Assembly: GCA_003445095.1 (NCBI GenBank)
Contig: DLVS01000051.1
Coordinates: 1-8,881, forward strand
DNA length: 8,881 nt
DNA from: Verrucomicrobiales bacterium
Lineage (GTDB): Bacteria > Verrucomicrobiota > Verrucomicrobiia > Limisphaerales > UBA9464
Direction: 5' to 3'
Below are positions 1 through 5,957 of the stretch, piece by piece. The notes below the pieces were generated by a model, which ran no database searches, was not told where the DNA came from, and saw only the letters and a program-made list of their open reading frames with translations. The translations under genes and the position numbers were made by a program. Position 1 is the stretch's first letter, and every line of letters starts with the position of its first letter.

Positions 1-356
1 TCGCGCACCTTGTGATGGAGCAGGGGATTTCGTTCCCGCTCACCCGTCCCCGGCGCGCCGCTGATGACGACCACCGGTGATTTTTCAGCAAATGCACCCG
101 CGACCGGATTGACGATCTTCAATCCACCGACGCAATACGTGATGCATACGGCGCCAAGGCCCCGGACGCGCGCGTAGGCGTCAGCCGCGAAGCCGGCGCC
201 CTGCTCATCGCTGGTGGTGATCGTTTTGAGGGAGCTTTTTTGGAGCTGCTCGTAAAACCCCAGCACGTAGTCCCCCGGGATGCCGAAGACATGTCCAACG
301 CCGTGGGCGGCGAGTTGAGCGATAAGATATTCGCCGATGGTATTGCCAGAACCCAT
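1..356 (-). CDS. Thiamine-pyrophosphate 2-keto-acid decarboxylase (indolepyruvate/pyruvate decarboxylase-like), N-terminal part
   Basis: The minus strand is open from an ATG at 356 to the window edge, giving 118 residues of what should be a protein of about 550. It opens with the Pyr-binding domain of TPP enzymes: [20 protein letters not shown] (residues 6-25), then [13 protein letters not shown] (26-38), then [18 protein letters not shown] (49-66). E51 is in the position of the conserved glutamate that activates the TPP aminopyrimidine ring. Next come [16 protein letters not shown] (88-103) and a RERNPLLHH stretch (107-115). The GDY and ISGAP...LLHH pattern points to the pyruvate/indolepyruvate decarboxylase branch rather than acetolactate synthase, but the substrate cannot be set without the C-terminus. 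The protein should be cytosolic. The start fits family N-termini; an in-frame GTG lies upstream but adds sequence unlike the family. No Shine-Dalgarno sequence is visible. The nearest same-strand neighbour ends 142 nt upstream, so co-transcription is uncertain. Confidence 0.85.
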   Translation of the reverse strand, partial: MGSGNTIGEYLIAQLAAHGVGHVFGIPGDYVLGFYEQLQKSSLKTITTSDEQGAGFAADAYARVRGLGAVCITYCVGGLKIVNPVAGAFAEKSPVVVISGAPGTGERERNPLLHHKVR

Positions 357-498
357 GCGGACAGTCTGCGGGAAAACTCGCGGCGTGGGAACTCCGAGCT
401 GTAGGACCACCCAATTGCGAATTCGTTTATTGTTAAAACGGGCCGAGGGGTGGGGCGCCTTTCCAACCTCACCTCTACGCAATGTCCGCTTGTGTGGT
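357..498. other. Intergenic gap between the decarboxylase and the small ABM-like gene
   Basis: These 142 nt carry no ORF I would support. Two minus-strand ORFs that cross the gap are frame-shifted shadows of the decarboxylase gene. I see no clear promoter, terminator hairpin or Shine-Dalgarno sequence in it. The decarboxylase promoter, if it has its own, should lie here. Confidence 0.5.
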
Positions 499-786
499 TC
501 AATCGTGCGCTTTCACAGGCCCTTCGATGACCTCGGGCTTTTGAGTCAGCAGCTTGCTCGCATGTTCCTTGACGTAATCGGCAGCGAGACGGATCGACTC
601 ATCCGCGCCTGCCTTATCTTTGAACACGCTAACCGACGCACCTTCGCCGGCACCAGTGTCTAGCCAGTAATAGCGAATAAAGCCTTTGGCCTGCTTGATC
701 AGCGGCACAAAGTCCTCGCGAATCATCCGGTCAATCTTCGGACCGTCTTTGGGTTTGAAATGATAATGTCGGACTACAGCAAACAT
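499..786 (-). CDS. Small dimeric alpha/beta-barrel protein (antibiotic biosynthesis monooxygenase-like, ABM)
   Basis: This is a complete 95-residue protein. It begins [12 protein letters not shown] (first beta strand) and continues with a helix around [18 protein letters not shown] (residues 19-36). A second strand follows at [11 protein letters not shown] (37-47), then [20 protein letters not shown] (50-69) and a C-terminal helix. The order (beta strand, long helix ending in [10 protein letters not shown], a strand with SVSVF, then a helix after the 'D..' turn) is that of ABM-superfamily proteins, which dimerise as ferredoxin-like barrels. Length is normal for the family. ABM proteins include monooxygenases, heme-degrading enzymes and many small proteins with no known reaction, so no substrate is claimed. 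There is no signal peptide or membrane segment, so it is cytosolic. The gene stands alone, 344 nt from gluQ and 142 nt from the decarboxylase. No Shine-Dalgarno sequence is seen before the ATG. Confidence 0.7.
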   Translation of the reverse strand: MFAVVRHYHFKPKDGPKIDRMIREDFVPLIKQAKGFIRYYWLDTGAGEGASVSVFKDKAGADESIRLAADYVKEHASKLLTQKPEVIEGPVKAHD

Positions 787-1130
787 AACATTACGATGAG
801 GTTGGAATTATGGTTATCGGTGGAACGTCAGCGCCAACGCTACCCCAAGCGCAGGTTGAGAGAGCGTCCTCGTTTGGTTGCCAATGTGGTTGACCGATAG
901 TTTGGAAGATGCGGTGACGTTGCGTCCATTGGAGCCGTGCGGTCAAGGTGCTTTCCAAATTCGTTGTAGGCGGCCGATCCTAACGCCGCGGTCACGATTT
1001 CCGTCGGGCGAATTCGCGGCGACGAAACGTTGGTCCGCTGTCGCCGTGAATTCCGCGAGAGATTCCTCGCGTAAACTTGATTGGGCTTGTTGGGGTGGGA
1101 TTGTGCGTTCGACGAGTAAGGGCAGCGCGG
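787..1130. other. 344-nt gap between gluQ and the ABM-like gene
   Basis: No well-supported gene lies here. The part next to gluQ contains a weak minus-strand ORF, listed separately. A rightward ORF (878-1171) runs over the gluQ 3' end and has no recognisable features. An imperfect inverted repeat is present: TTTGGAA at 901-907 against TTCCAAA at 953-959, a 7-bp arm with a 45-nt spacer. It is too weak to call a terminator. No tRNA or rRNA signature was seen. Confidence 0.4.
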
Positions 1131-1134
1131 TCAT
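943..1134 (-). CDS. Possible small ORF overlapping the gluQ stop codon (doubtful)
   Basis: This 63-residue ORF starts at an ATG that overlaps the gluQ stop as ATGA (1131-1134), the usual arrangement for translational coupling. The first 45 or so residues (MTALPLLVERTIPPQQAQ..., then LREESLAEFTATADQRF) have ordinary protein-like composition. The last part (DRGVRIGRLQRIWKAP) does not look like a domain end. I recognise no family, signal peptide or membrane segment. It may be a chance ORF, a short coupled gene, or the stub of a decayed gene. The overlap is the only positive evidence. Confidence 0.2.
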   Translation of the reverse strand: MTALPLLVERTIPPQQAQSSLREESLAEFTATADQRFVAANSPDGNRDRGVRIGRLQRIWKAP

Positions 1135-2048
1135 CCTAATCCAACCCGCGTTGCCTGGGGTTCTTTATTAGCGTCAATCAGCGTGGATGAGCGGTTACGG
1201 TCGTCCTGCCAACGGGCGCGAAGTTCGGCGGGATCACGTCCGGCCTCACGAAGTGCGGCTAGACTCAAGCCGGAGTGGCGCTTGGCTAATCGAACTCCGT
1301 GGTCATCCGTCATCAGCGGGCAGTGGTAAAAGGCGGGCGACGCAAGTTGGAGAGCTCGGTAGAGCAACAGTTGGCGCGCAGTGGAAATCAAGAGGTCCGC
1401 GCCTCGGACTACTTCCGAAATGCGCATCAAGGCGTCGTCGGCCACACACGCGAGTTGGTAGCTAGGCAAATCATCATGACGCCATACGACGAAGTCGCCG
1501 AAGTCGCGTCCGGCAACGAATCGTTGCGGACCGAGCCTCTTATCCACGAAGTCGATCACTTCGCCATCCGGAACTTGAAAACGCCAGTTCTGCGGTCGGT
1601 TCGTCTTGGAAGGTTGCGTTGCGGATTCAGGCAACTTGGGCCGGCAGGTTCCTGGATAAATCGGCTCGTCGTCTACCGGATGCGGCGCAGTGAGGGCTGC
1701 TTGAATATCTTTTCGCGAACAGGTGCAAGGGTACAAGCGGCTGGACTCGCGTAGCTGGTCGAACGTAACTCGATAGGATTCGATCCGTTCGCTCTGAGAA
1801 TATGGGCCGTACGGGCCACCGACGTCGGGACCTTCGTCCCACGTCAGGCCAAGCCATCTTAGGTCTTCGATAAATGCCGCGACGAATTCGGGCTTGGCGC
1901 GATCGCGATCCAAATCCTCATTGCGCAACACCAGGACGCCTCCCGCCGCTCGGGCTCGCTGGAAGGCAGTCCAAAATGTGCGGGCGTGGCCGAGATGCAA
2001 TCGACCGGTGGGCGACGGTGCGAGGCGGCCGCGATAGGAAGGGGGCAT
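1131..2048 (-). CDS. gluQ: Glutamyl-Q tRNA(Asp) synthetase (GluQRS)
   Basis: This 305-residue protein is a catalytic-core-only paralogue of glutamyl-tRNA synthetase. The family activates glutamate and attaches it to the queuosine base at the wobble position of tRNA(Asp), a modification rather than an aminoacylation of the CCA end. The class I signature is APSPTGRLHLGHA (residues 10-22, HLGH at 18-21), followed by LRNEDLDRDR (41-50). The KMSKS-like motif is RLAKRH (253-258), the form typical of GluQRS. A zinc site is formed by C108 and C110 (PCTCSRKDI) with Y131 and C135 (YPGTC), as in this family. The anticodon-binding domain of true GluRS is absent, and length is close to normal. The last 20 or so residues after W280 are not conserved in appearance. 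The start at 2048 gives MPPSYRGRLAPSPTG, the expected N-terminus. The upstream space is filled by a heptad repeat and leaves no Shine-Dalgarno sequence. Confidence 0.95.
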   Translation of the reverse strand: MPPSYRGRLAPSPTGRLHLGHARTFWTAFQRARAAGGVLVLRNEDLDRDRAKPEFVAAFIEDLRWLGLTWDEGPDVGGPYGPYSQSERIESYRVTFDQLRESSRLYPCTCSRKDIQAALTAPHPVDDEPIYPGTCRPKLPESATQPSKTNRPQNWRFQVPDGEVIDFVDKRLGPQRFVAGRDFGDFVVWRHDDLPSYQLACVADDALMRISEVVRGADLLISTARQLLLYRALQLASPAFYHCPLMTDDHGVRLAKRHSGLSLAALREAGRDPAELRARWQDDRNRSSTLIDANKEPQATRVGLG

Positions 2049-2052
2049 GGGG

Positions 2053-2101
2053 GGACAGAAGTCAGAAGGGAGCGGTCAGTGGTCAGAAGTCATTAGTCAG
2101 G
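2053..2101. repeat. Heptad tandem repeat, seven 7-nt units, consensus RGTCAGA
   Basis: Seven consecutive units in perfect phase: ggacaga, agtcaga, agggagc, ggtcagt, ggtcaga, agtcatt, agtcagg. The third unit is the most diverged. On the minus strand it reads as TCTGACT/ACTGACC-type units. It fills 49 of the 71 nt between the reductase stop (2120) and the gluQ start (2048) and ends 4 nt before the gluQ ATG, so it forms the gluQ 5' leader. Short heptameric tandem repeats are known as a class from other bacteria, notably cyanobacteria. Whether this one is a genome-wide family here is inference. Confidence 0.8.
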
Positions 2102-2119
2102 AGCCTTAGGTTTCGGCGG

Positions 2120-2983
2120 TCAGGCGACTGCGGCGTTGGCCTGGAGCCATTCCGAGAATGCAGGCAACGGTCGCCTTAAAATCGCTTCGGCCTTCGCACA
2201 GTTCAACGTGACGTCGGGAGGCCGGGGAGCGCCGGCAAACTCCTTCGTGGAGGCCGGTTCGAGTTTCGGATGCACCTCTGGATGCCGGGCCGCGAGCAGT
2301 TCCCCGATTTGGAAGCGAGACAGTCGCTCTCGCCCCGCTACATGAAAAAGTCCGGTCGCACTCGCGGCGACGAGATCGAGGACTGCGCGCGCGGTTTCGA
2401 CGGCAGCAAGTGGGGCCCTAAATTCATCGGTGAACAGGCGCAATGTCCGGCCTGCTCGCCACGCTTGGAGAATCTCTTCGTTAAACGAGCGATCACCGGT
2501 GAGCGAGTGCCCGTAATTCAGCGACGTCCGAACCACGAGATGACGCGGATTGGTCAGGACGATTCGCTCGGCGTCGACCTTGGTTTCGGCATAGACCATC
2601 AACGGATTCGGCTCGTCCCGTTCCGTGTAGCCTCCGCGACGTCCATCGAAAACTAGGTCGGTGGAGAACAGCACGAGCGTCGCTGCGTCGGAGAGTTCCG
2701 CGAGGAGCCGGGTGACACCGACGTTGATTTGACGCGCCAGGTCGGGTTGCGCCTGGCAAACCGGGGATCGACTGATCGCCGCGCAATGGAGAATCAAGTT
2801 GGGACGTTCGGCGGCGAACCGATCCCGGACCGTTCGAGCGTCCGCCAAATCCAGCATGGCGCGTGTCAACCCAATCACCCGGGCTCCCGGAAATCGGGCG
2901 CGAGTCAGTGGGACGAGTTCATTGCCGATCAGTCCTCCCGCGCCGGTAATCCAAATGGTGGATTGTGTGTTGCTTTCCATCAT
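2120..2983 (-). CDS. RmlD-like NAD(P)-dependent sugar-nucleotide reductase (extended SDR)
   Basis: The protein is 287 residues from the ATG at 2983. It has the Rossmann nucleotide-binding start WITGAGGLIG (11-20, GxGGxxG). LHCAAISRSP follows at 65-74, matching the family's HCAA motif. Next are FSTDLVFDG (106-114) and the catalytic YAETK (131-135, Y131 and K135), then VRTSLNYGHS (151-160). Its length and motif order match the RmlD substrate-binding family, which includes dTDP-4-dehydrorhamnose reductases. The usual STDYVFDG has Leu for Tyr (L110), so the exact substrate is unsure. No rml or other sugar-nucleotide genes are beside it, which argues against naming it rmlD. The open frame extends upstream to 3268, but those 95 residues are unrelated to the fold. 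The start is therefore one of the two adjacent ATGs at 2983/2980, just before ESNTQSTIWITGAGG. Neither has a clear Shine-Dalgarno sequence. Confidence 0.85.
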   Translation of the reverse strand: MMESNTQSTIWITGAGGLIGNELVPLTRARFPGARVIGLTRAMLDLADARTVRDRFAAERPNLILHCAAISRSPVCQAQPDLARQINVGVTRLLAELSDAATLVLFSTDLVFDGRRGGYTERDEPNPLMVYAETKVDAERIVLTNPRHLVVRTSLNYGHSLTGDRSFNEEILQAWRAGRTLRLFTDEFRAPLAAVETARAVLDLVAASATGLFHVAGRERLSRFQIGELLAARHPEVHPKLEPASTKEFAGAPRPPDVTLNCAKAEAILRRPLPAFSEWLQANAAVA

Positions 2984-3231
2984 CGATTCATCGTGGTTGG
3001 TTACCGCATCGGGTGAGACTTTCCTGGGCGCGCCCTGTGCAGTACGGCGGCGACCTGCCGGGCCGAAGCCAGGCGAAGTCGGGAGGTTTTGCGGAGCTGC
3101 CGCTTTGCCATGGCACCCGAGGCAAGTTAGGGATCGAGAGACTCCAACTGCTTTCTTCCATGCTAAAGCGGTAGCACCGAAGACTCCGCCACCGCACTCC
3201 CAAACTTGCGGCATCGACTCGCGCCTAGCTT
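2984..3231. other. 248-nt gap, possible interspersed element
   Basis: The gap lies between two minus-strand genes. It is open in more than one frame on the minus strand (one reading CLGCHGKAAAPQNLPTSPGF), but none resembles a known family. It contains two perfect 10-bp palindromes, GGGCGCGCCC at 3026-3035 and TGCCATGGCA at 3106-3115. It also has a small hairpin, GCGG-AGCTG-CCGC, at 3091-3103. Having several long open frames and no identifiable domain is what interspersed non-coding elements often show, but only one copy is visible here. I see no clear promoter for the reductase. Confidence 0.3.
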
Positions 3232-3990
3232 TTACTGCGGATTGAAGGTAGCCGTGTTGGTTCGCCAAAGCTCGGTGCTGGCCCAGAGATTGATCGGCGT
3301 CAGCGCGCGGCCGAAGCGCAGGAATCGGACGCTGCCGTCAGCGAAAGCGTGGTTAGAGCCCTGACCTTTGGCATTTCCCATGCGGCCGTGTCGGCCATGT
3401 TCCAGTTCTTCCACGTCGTCGCCCAGTCGGCTGGCGAGGAAATCCATATGGAAGTGTCCGTGGGTTGGAGCGTCAGATCGCTTCTCGCCGAACACGATCG
3501 TCTCCGAAGGTTCGCGCAGTCCGGATTCCGGAACCGAGTTGGTCAGTGAGTGTGAGAGATAACGAGCGAACTCCTCAGCGCTCGAATTAACCTGAAACCA
3601 ATCGTTCCAACCGTTCATGATGTAGCTGCGGGGCGCGTTGTCGGCGACATGGTTGGTGTTTGGCGAGCCAAACGTGTGGGGCGGCTTAGGACCGTCGCTC
3701 GGGCAGCGCAGCAGTTTGACGTCTTGGTAGCCCGGGCGCAGCAGGGTGGGCCAGGCCGGTTGGTAGGTGCGAGGTACCATTAGGCCGGAGTGATCCCCGG
3801 TGTAGAAGGCATGGGCGAGTCCCAGTTGCCGCAGGCTGTTCACGCACGCAATGCGCCTGGCCGCTTCTTTGGCTCCCGAGAGCGATGGCAAAAGCATTCC
3901 CGCGAGAATGGCGATGATCGCGATGACCACCAAGAGTTCGATCAAGGTGAAGGCGCGAATCGGTCGCGGATGGGCGTTGCGGACGGGCAT
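3232..3990 (-). CDS. Type II secretion/pilus pseudopilin-like protein with C-terminal DG motif
   Basis: The protein is 252 residues from the ATG at 3990. It has a short basic leader ([13 protein letters not shown]) followed by the class III prepilin signal [20 protein letters not shown] (14-33), where F14 is +1 and E18 is the conserved Glu+5. The residue before the cleavage point is Ala, not the usual Gly. The N-terminal helix runs into [16 protein letters not shown] (44-59). A soluble domain follows with CPSDG (96-100) and ends in [15 protein letters not shown] (213-227), the DG motif of the prepilin-processing-associated H-X9-DG/DUF1559 group. Here the nearest arginine-histidine is H201, 16 residues before the DG. 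Such orphan pseudopilins are abundant in Verrucomicrobiota and Planctomycetota and should be inner-membrane or extracellular. The frame runs upstream to a TTG at 4056, but the ATG at 3990 gives a leader of normal length. The gene is divergent from the PSD1 gene. Confidence 0.85.
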   Translation of the reverse strand: MPVRNAHPRPIRAFTLIELLVVIAIIAILAGMLLPSLSGAKEAARRIACVNSLRQLGLAHAFYTGDHSGLMVPRTYQPAWPTLLRPGYQDVKLLRCPSDGPKPPHTFGSPNTNHVADNAPRSYIMNGWNDWFQVNSSAEEFARYLSHSLTNSVPESGLREPSETIVFGEKRSDAPTHGHFHMDFLASRLGDDVEELEHGRHGRMGNAKGQGSNHAFADGSVRFLRFGRALTPINLWASTELWRTNTATFNPQ

Positions 3991-4091
3991 CAAGCAAGGT
4001 GGACCGTTTTGAACGGGCGGGGCTTCAAAAAAGTTCCGAAGGATGTCATACTCCAATACGTCCCTATTCCCAATCGCGCTCGAATCGCTGC
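3991..4091. promoter_or_regulatory. Divergent intergenic region between the pseudopilin and PSD1 genes
   Basis: These 101 nt must carry the leftward pseudopilin promoter and any rightward PSD1/DUF1501 promoter. It includes a perfect 5-bp hairpin, CCGTT-TTG-AACGG, at 4004-4016. That hairpin would sit in the pseudopilin leader, where it could be an operator or an RNA structure. I could not find a convincing rightward -35/-10 pair. Confidence 0.5.
4045..4073 (-). promoter_or_regulatory. Possible sigma-70-like promoter for the pseudopilin gene
   Basis: On the minus strand TTGGGA (4073-4068) and TATGAC (4050-4045) are separated by 17 nt, each matching 4 of 6 consensus bases. Transcription would start near 4038 and leave a leader of about 48 nt before the ATG at 3990. 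Two 4/6 boxes at ideal spacing can arise by chance, so this is only a candidate. Confidence 0.3.
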
Positions 4092-5957
4092 ATGATTTTC
4101 CCGGTCCGCCTCTGCCTCATCCTCGCGTTACTCGCGGGTGCCTGGTGTCGCGCCAGCGAGCCATCGGCGGCGGCGGAGCATTGGGCCTTTCGAAGCCCGC
4201 AAGCTCAAATGGTGCCGACGGTGAAGCAGAGTTCGTGGGTGCGCAGTCCGGTGGATGCGTTTGTGCTCGCGAAGCTGGAACGCGAACGGGTCGCTCCCTC
4301 CGCGGAAGCGGATCGGCCGACACTGCTGCGGCGACTGTGCCTGGATTTGATCGGGGTGCCCCCGACCCCGGAAGAGGTGGACGCCTTCATGGCCGATTCG
4401 ACGCCGGACGCCTATGCGAAACACGTCGAGCAACTGCTGGCGTCGCCGCATTTTGGAGAGCGTTGGGGGCGGCATTGGCTTGACCTCGCGCGGTACGCCG
4501 ATACGAGCGGTTACCAGATTGATCGAGAACGCCCGTGGGCCTGGGTTTATCGCGACTGGGTCATTCGTTCATTCAACCGTGATCAGCCATTCGACCAGTT
4601 CACCGTGGAACAACTGGCTGGTGATTTGTTGCCGAACGCGACGTCGGACCAGCGGGTCGCGTCAGGATTTCATCGGTTAACCCTTAGCAACCATGAAGAC
4701 GGAGTGGACGCCGCCGAGTTTGCCGTGAAAGCGAAAGTAGATCGTGTCGCCACGACCGGCCTGGTCTGGCTGGGCCTGACGCTTGGGTGCGCCGAATGCC
4801 ATTCCCACAAGTACGACCCGGTCAGCCAGCGCGAGTTCTATCAGATGTATGCTTTCTTCGATGGGGCGGAGGAATGTGAGGTCGACGTCGAGCCCGGCGT
4901 GAAGGCGTACTCCTTTCGCGAGCGCCCCAAAGCGCCGCAAACATTTGTCCATGTCCGAGGCGATTTCTTGCGCACGGGCGAGGAGGTCCGGCCGGCGTTC
5001 CTATCCGCGGTGAGCCACGACGCGCTGAAGCTGACGGAAGCGAACGAGGCTCAATCCCTCCAATCCAATTCGGCGTCCGATCAACGGCCGACACGCCTCG
5101 ATCTAGCCCAATGGCTGGTTTCGGCGGAGAATCCACTAACGGCACGAGTGGCGGTGAATCAACTGTGGCTTCACCTCTTCGGACGCGGTCTCGTGGCCAC
5201 CACGGAAGACTTCGGAGTCCGCGGGGAACCTCCGTCGCATCCGAAACTGCTCGATTGGCTCGCTCGCGAGTTTGTGGCTTCGGGATGGAGTCGGAAGCAT
5301 GTGCTGCGGCTGATTCTAAACTCTTCGACCTACCGCCAGGCTTCGTTCGCGCGCCCGGAACTCGCGGAACGAGATCCGCAGAACCGTTGGCTCGCGCGCC
5401 AGAATCGAATCCGTCTTGAAGCGGAGATCCTTCGCGATAGCGCGCTGGAAGTCTCCGGCACGCTGGAATCGTCAGTGGGCGGTCGCAGCTTTCGTCCACC
5501 GATGCCGGCTGACGTCAAGTGGCTGGGAACGGCCGGGGCGTGGAGTTGGACCGACGATAGCGGTCCCGTGCTCCAACGCCGCAGCCTCTACATTTTCTCT
5601 CAACGGACCGTGGCGCATCCGTTGTTGCCGACCTTCGACCAAGCCAATCCGAACGAAGCCTGCACGCGTCGGGATCGGTCGAACAATGCGCTCCAAGCGC
5701 TGACCTTGCTCAACAATGCTACCTTCGCTGACGCAGCGTGGGCGTTGGCCGACCGAGTCGTCCGAGAATGCAGGAGTGATACAAGCGAGCAAATTCAATG
5801 GGCGTTCCGCTTATGTTTCGGGCGCGTGCCGTTGGCCGCCGAACAGACTCGCCTCGAAAAGCTCTTTGCGAACGTGCACACAAGATCGCCATCCGAAGCC
5901 CTTTTCGTGGTGGCTCAGACGCTCTTGAATCTCGACGAATTTCAGAACCGCGAATGA
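4092..5957 (+). CDS. DUF1549/DUF1553 (PSCyt2/PSD1) planctomycete-type secreted protein, compact form
   Basis: The protein is 621 residues from the ATG at 4092. An export signal ([18 protein letters not shown], likely cut after CRA at 19-21) precedes the DUF1549 domain. Markers of that domain are [13 protein letters not shown] (51-63), [19 protein letters not shown] (84-102), [22 protein letters not shown] (120-141) and [17 protein letters not shown] (227-243), with a CxxCH-like C233/C236/H237. The DUF1553 domain runs from about residue 336 to the end: [22 protein letters not shown] (338-359), [13 protein letters not shown] (372-384), YRQASF (414-419) and [15 protein letters not shown] (531-545). 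Relatives are commonly larger and often have an N-terminal PSCyt1 cytochrome domain, absent here. The biochemical role of the family is unsettled. The CxxCH could bind heme, but that is unproven. The start at 4092 gives a normal signal peptide, whereas the open frame reaching back to 3999 adds sequence that is not secretory. It overlaps the DUF1501 gene by ATGA. Confidence 0.95.
   Translation: MIFPVRLCLILALLAGAWCRASEPSAAAEHWAFRSPQAQMVPTVKQSSWVRSPVDAFVLAKLERERVAPSAEADRPTLLRRLCLDLIGVPPTPEEVDAFMADSTPDAYAKHVEQLLASPHFGERWGRHWLDLARYADTSGYQIDRERPWAWVYRDWVIRSFNRDQPFDQFTVEQLAGDLLPNATSDQRVASGFHRLTLSNHEDGVDAAEFAVKAKVDRVATTGLVWLGLTLGCAECHSHKYDPVSQREFYQMYAFFDGAEECEVDVEPGVKAYSFRERPKAPQTFVHVRGDFLRTGEEVRPAFLSAVSHDALKLTEANEAQSLQSNSASDQRPTRLDLAQWLVSAENPLTARVAVNQLWLHLFGRGLVATTEDFGVRGEPPSHPKLLDWLAREFVASGWSRKHVLRLILNSSTYRQASFARPELAERDPQNRWLARQNRIRLEAEILRDSALEVSGTLESSVGGRSFRPPMPADVKWLGTAGAWSWTDDSGPVLQRRSLYIFSQRTVAHPLLPTFDQANPNEACTRRDRSNNALQALTLLNNATFADAAWALADRVVRECRSDTSEQIQWAFRLCFGRVPLAAEQTRLEKLFANVHTRSPSEALFVVAQTLLNLDEFQNRE

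Noticed and set aside
119..502. 127-residue minus-strand ORF overlapping the left edge
   Set aside because: It is a frame-shifted shadow of the TPP decarboxylase N-terminus, whose true frame starts at 356 and carries family motifs.
901..959. Inverted repeat TTTGGAA/TTCCAAA as a terminator
   Set aside because: The arm is only 7 bp with a 45-nt spacer and no U-tract.
878..1171. 97-residue plus-strand ORF
   Set aside because: No recognisable domain, runs into the gluQ 3' end on the opposite strand, and has no initiation signal.
2053..2101. Heptad repeat as a coding repeat
   Set aside because: It lies wholly between the reductase stop and the gluQ start. The annotated genes on either side are complete without it.
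2120..3268. 382-residue version of the reductase
   Set aside because: The first 95 residues are unrelated to the SDR fold, and the Rossmann motif begins right after the ATGs at 2983/2980.
3991..4056. 22-residue upstream extension of the pseudopilin from a TTG start
   Set aside because: It would make an abnormally long prepilin leader. The ATG at 3990 leaves a normal 13-residue leader.
3999..4091. 31-residue upstream extension of the PSD1 protein
   Set aside because: It places a non-secretory segment before an obvious signal peptide and overlaps the divergent regulatory region.
4822..5499. 225-residue minus-strand ORF inside the PSD1 gene
   Set aside because: It is antisense to a well-supported DUF1549/DUF1553 frame, is rich in Arg/Pro/Ser as GC-rich shadow frames are, and has no domain.
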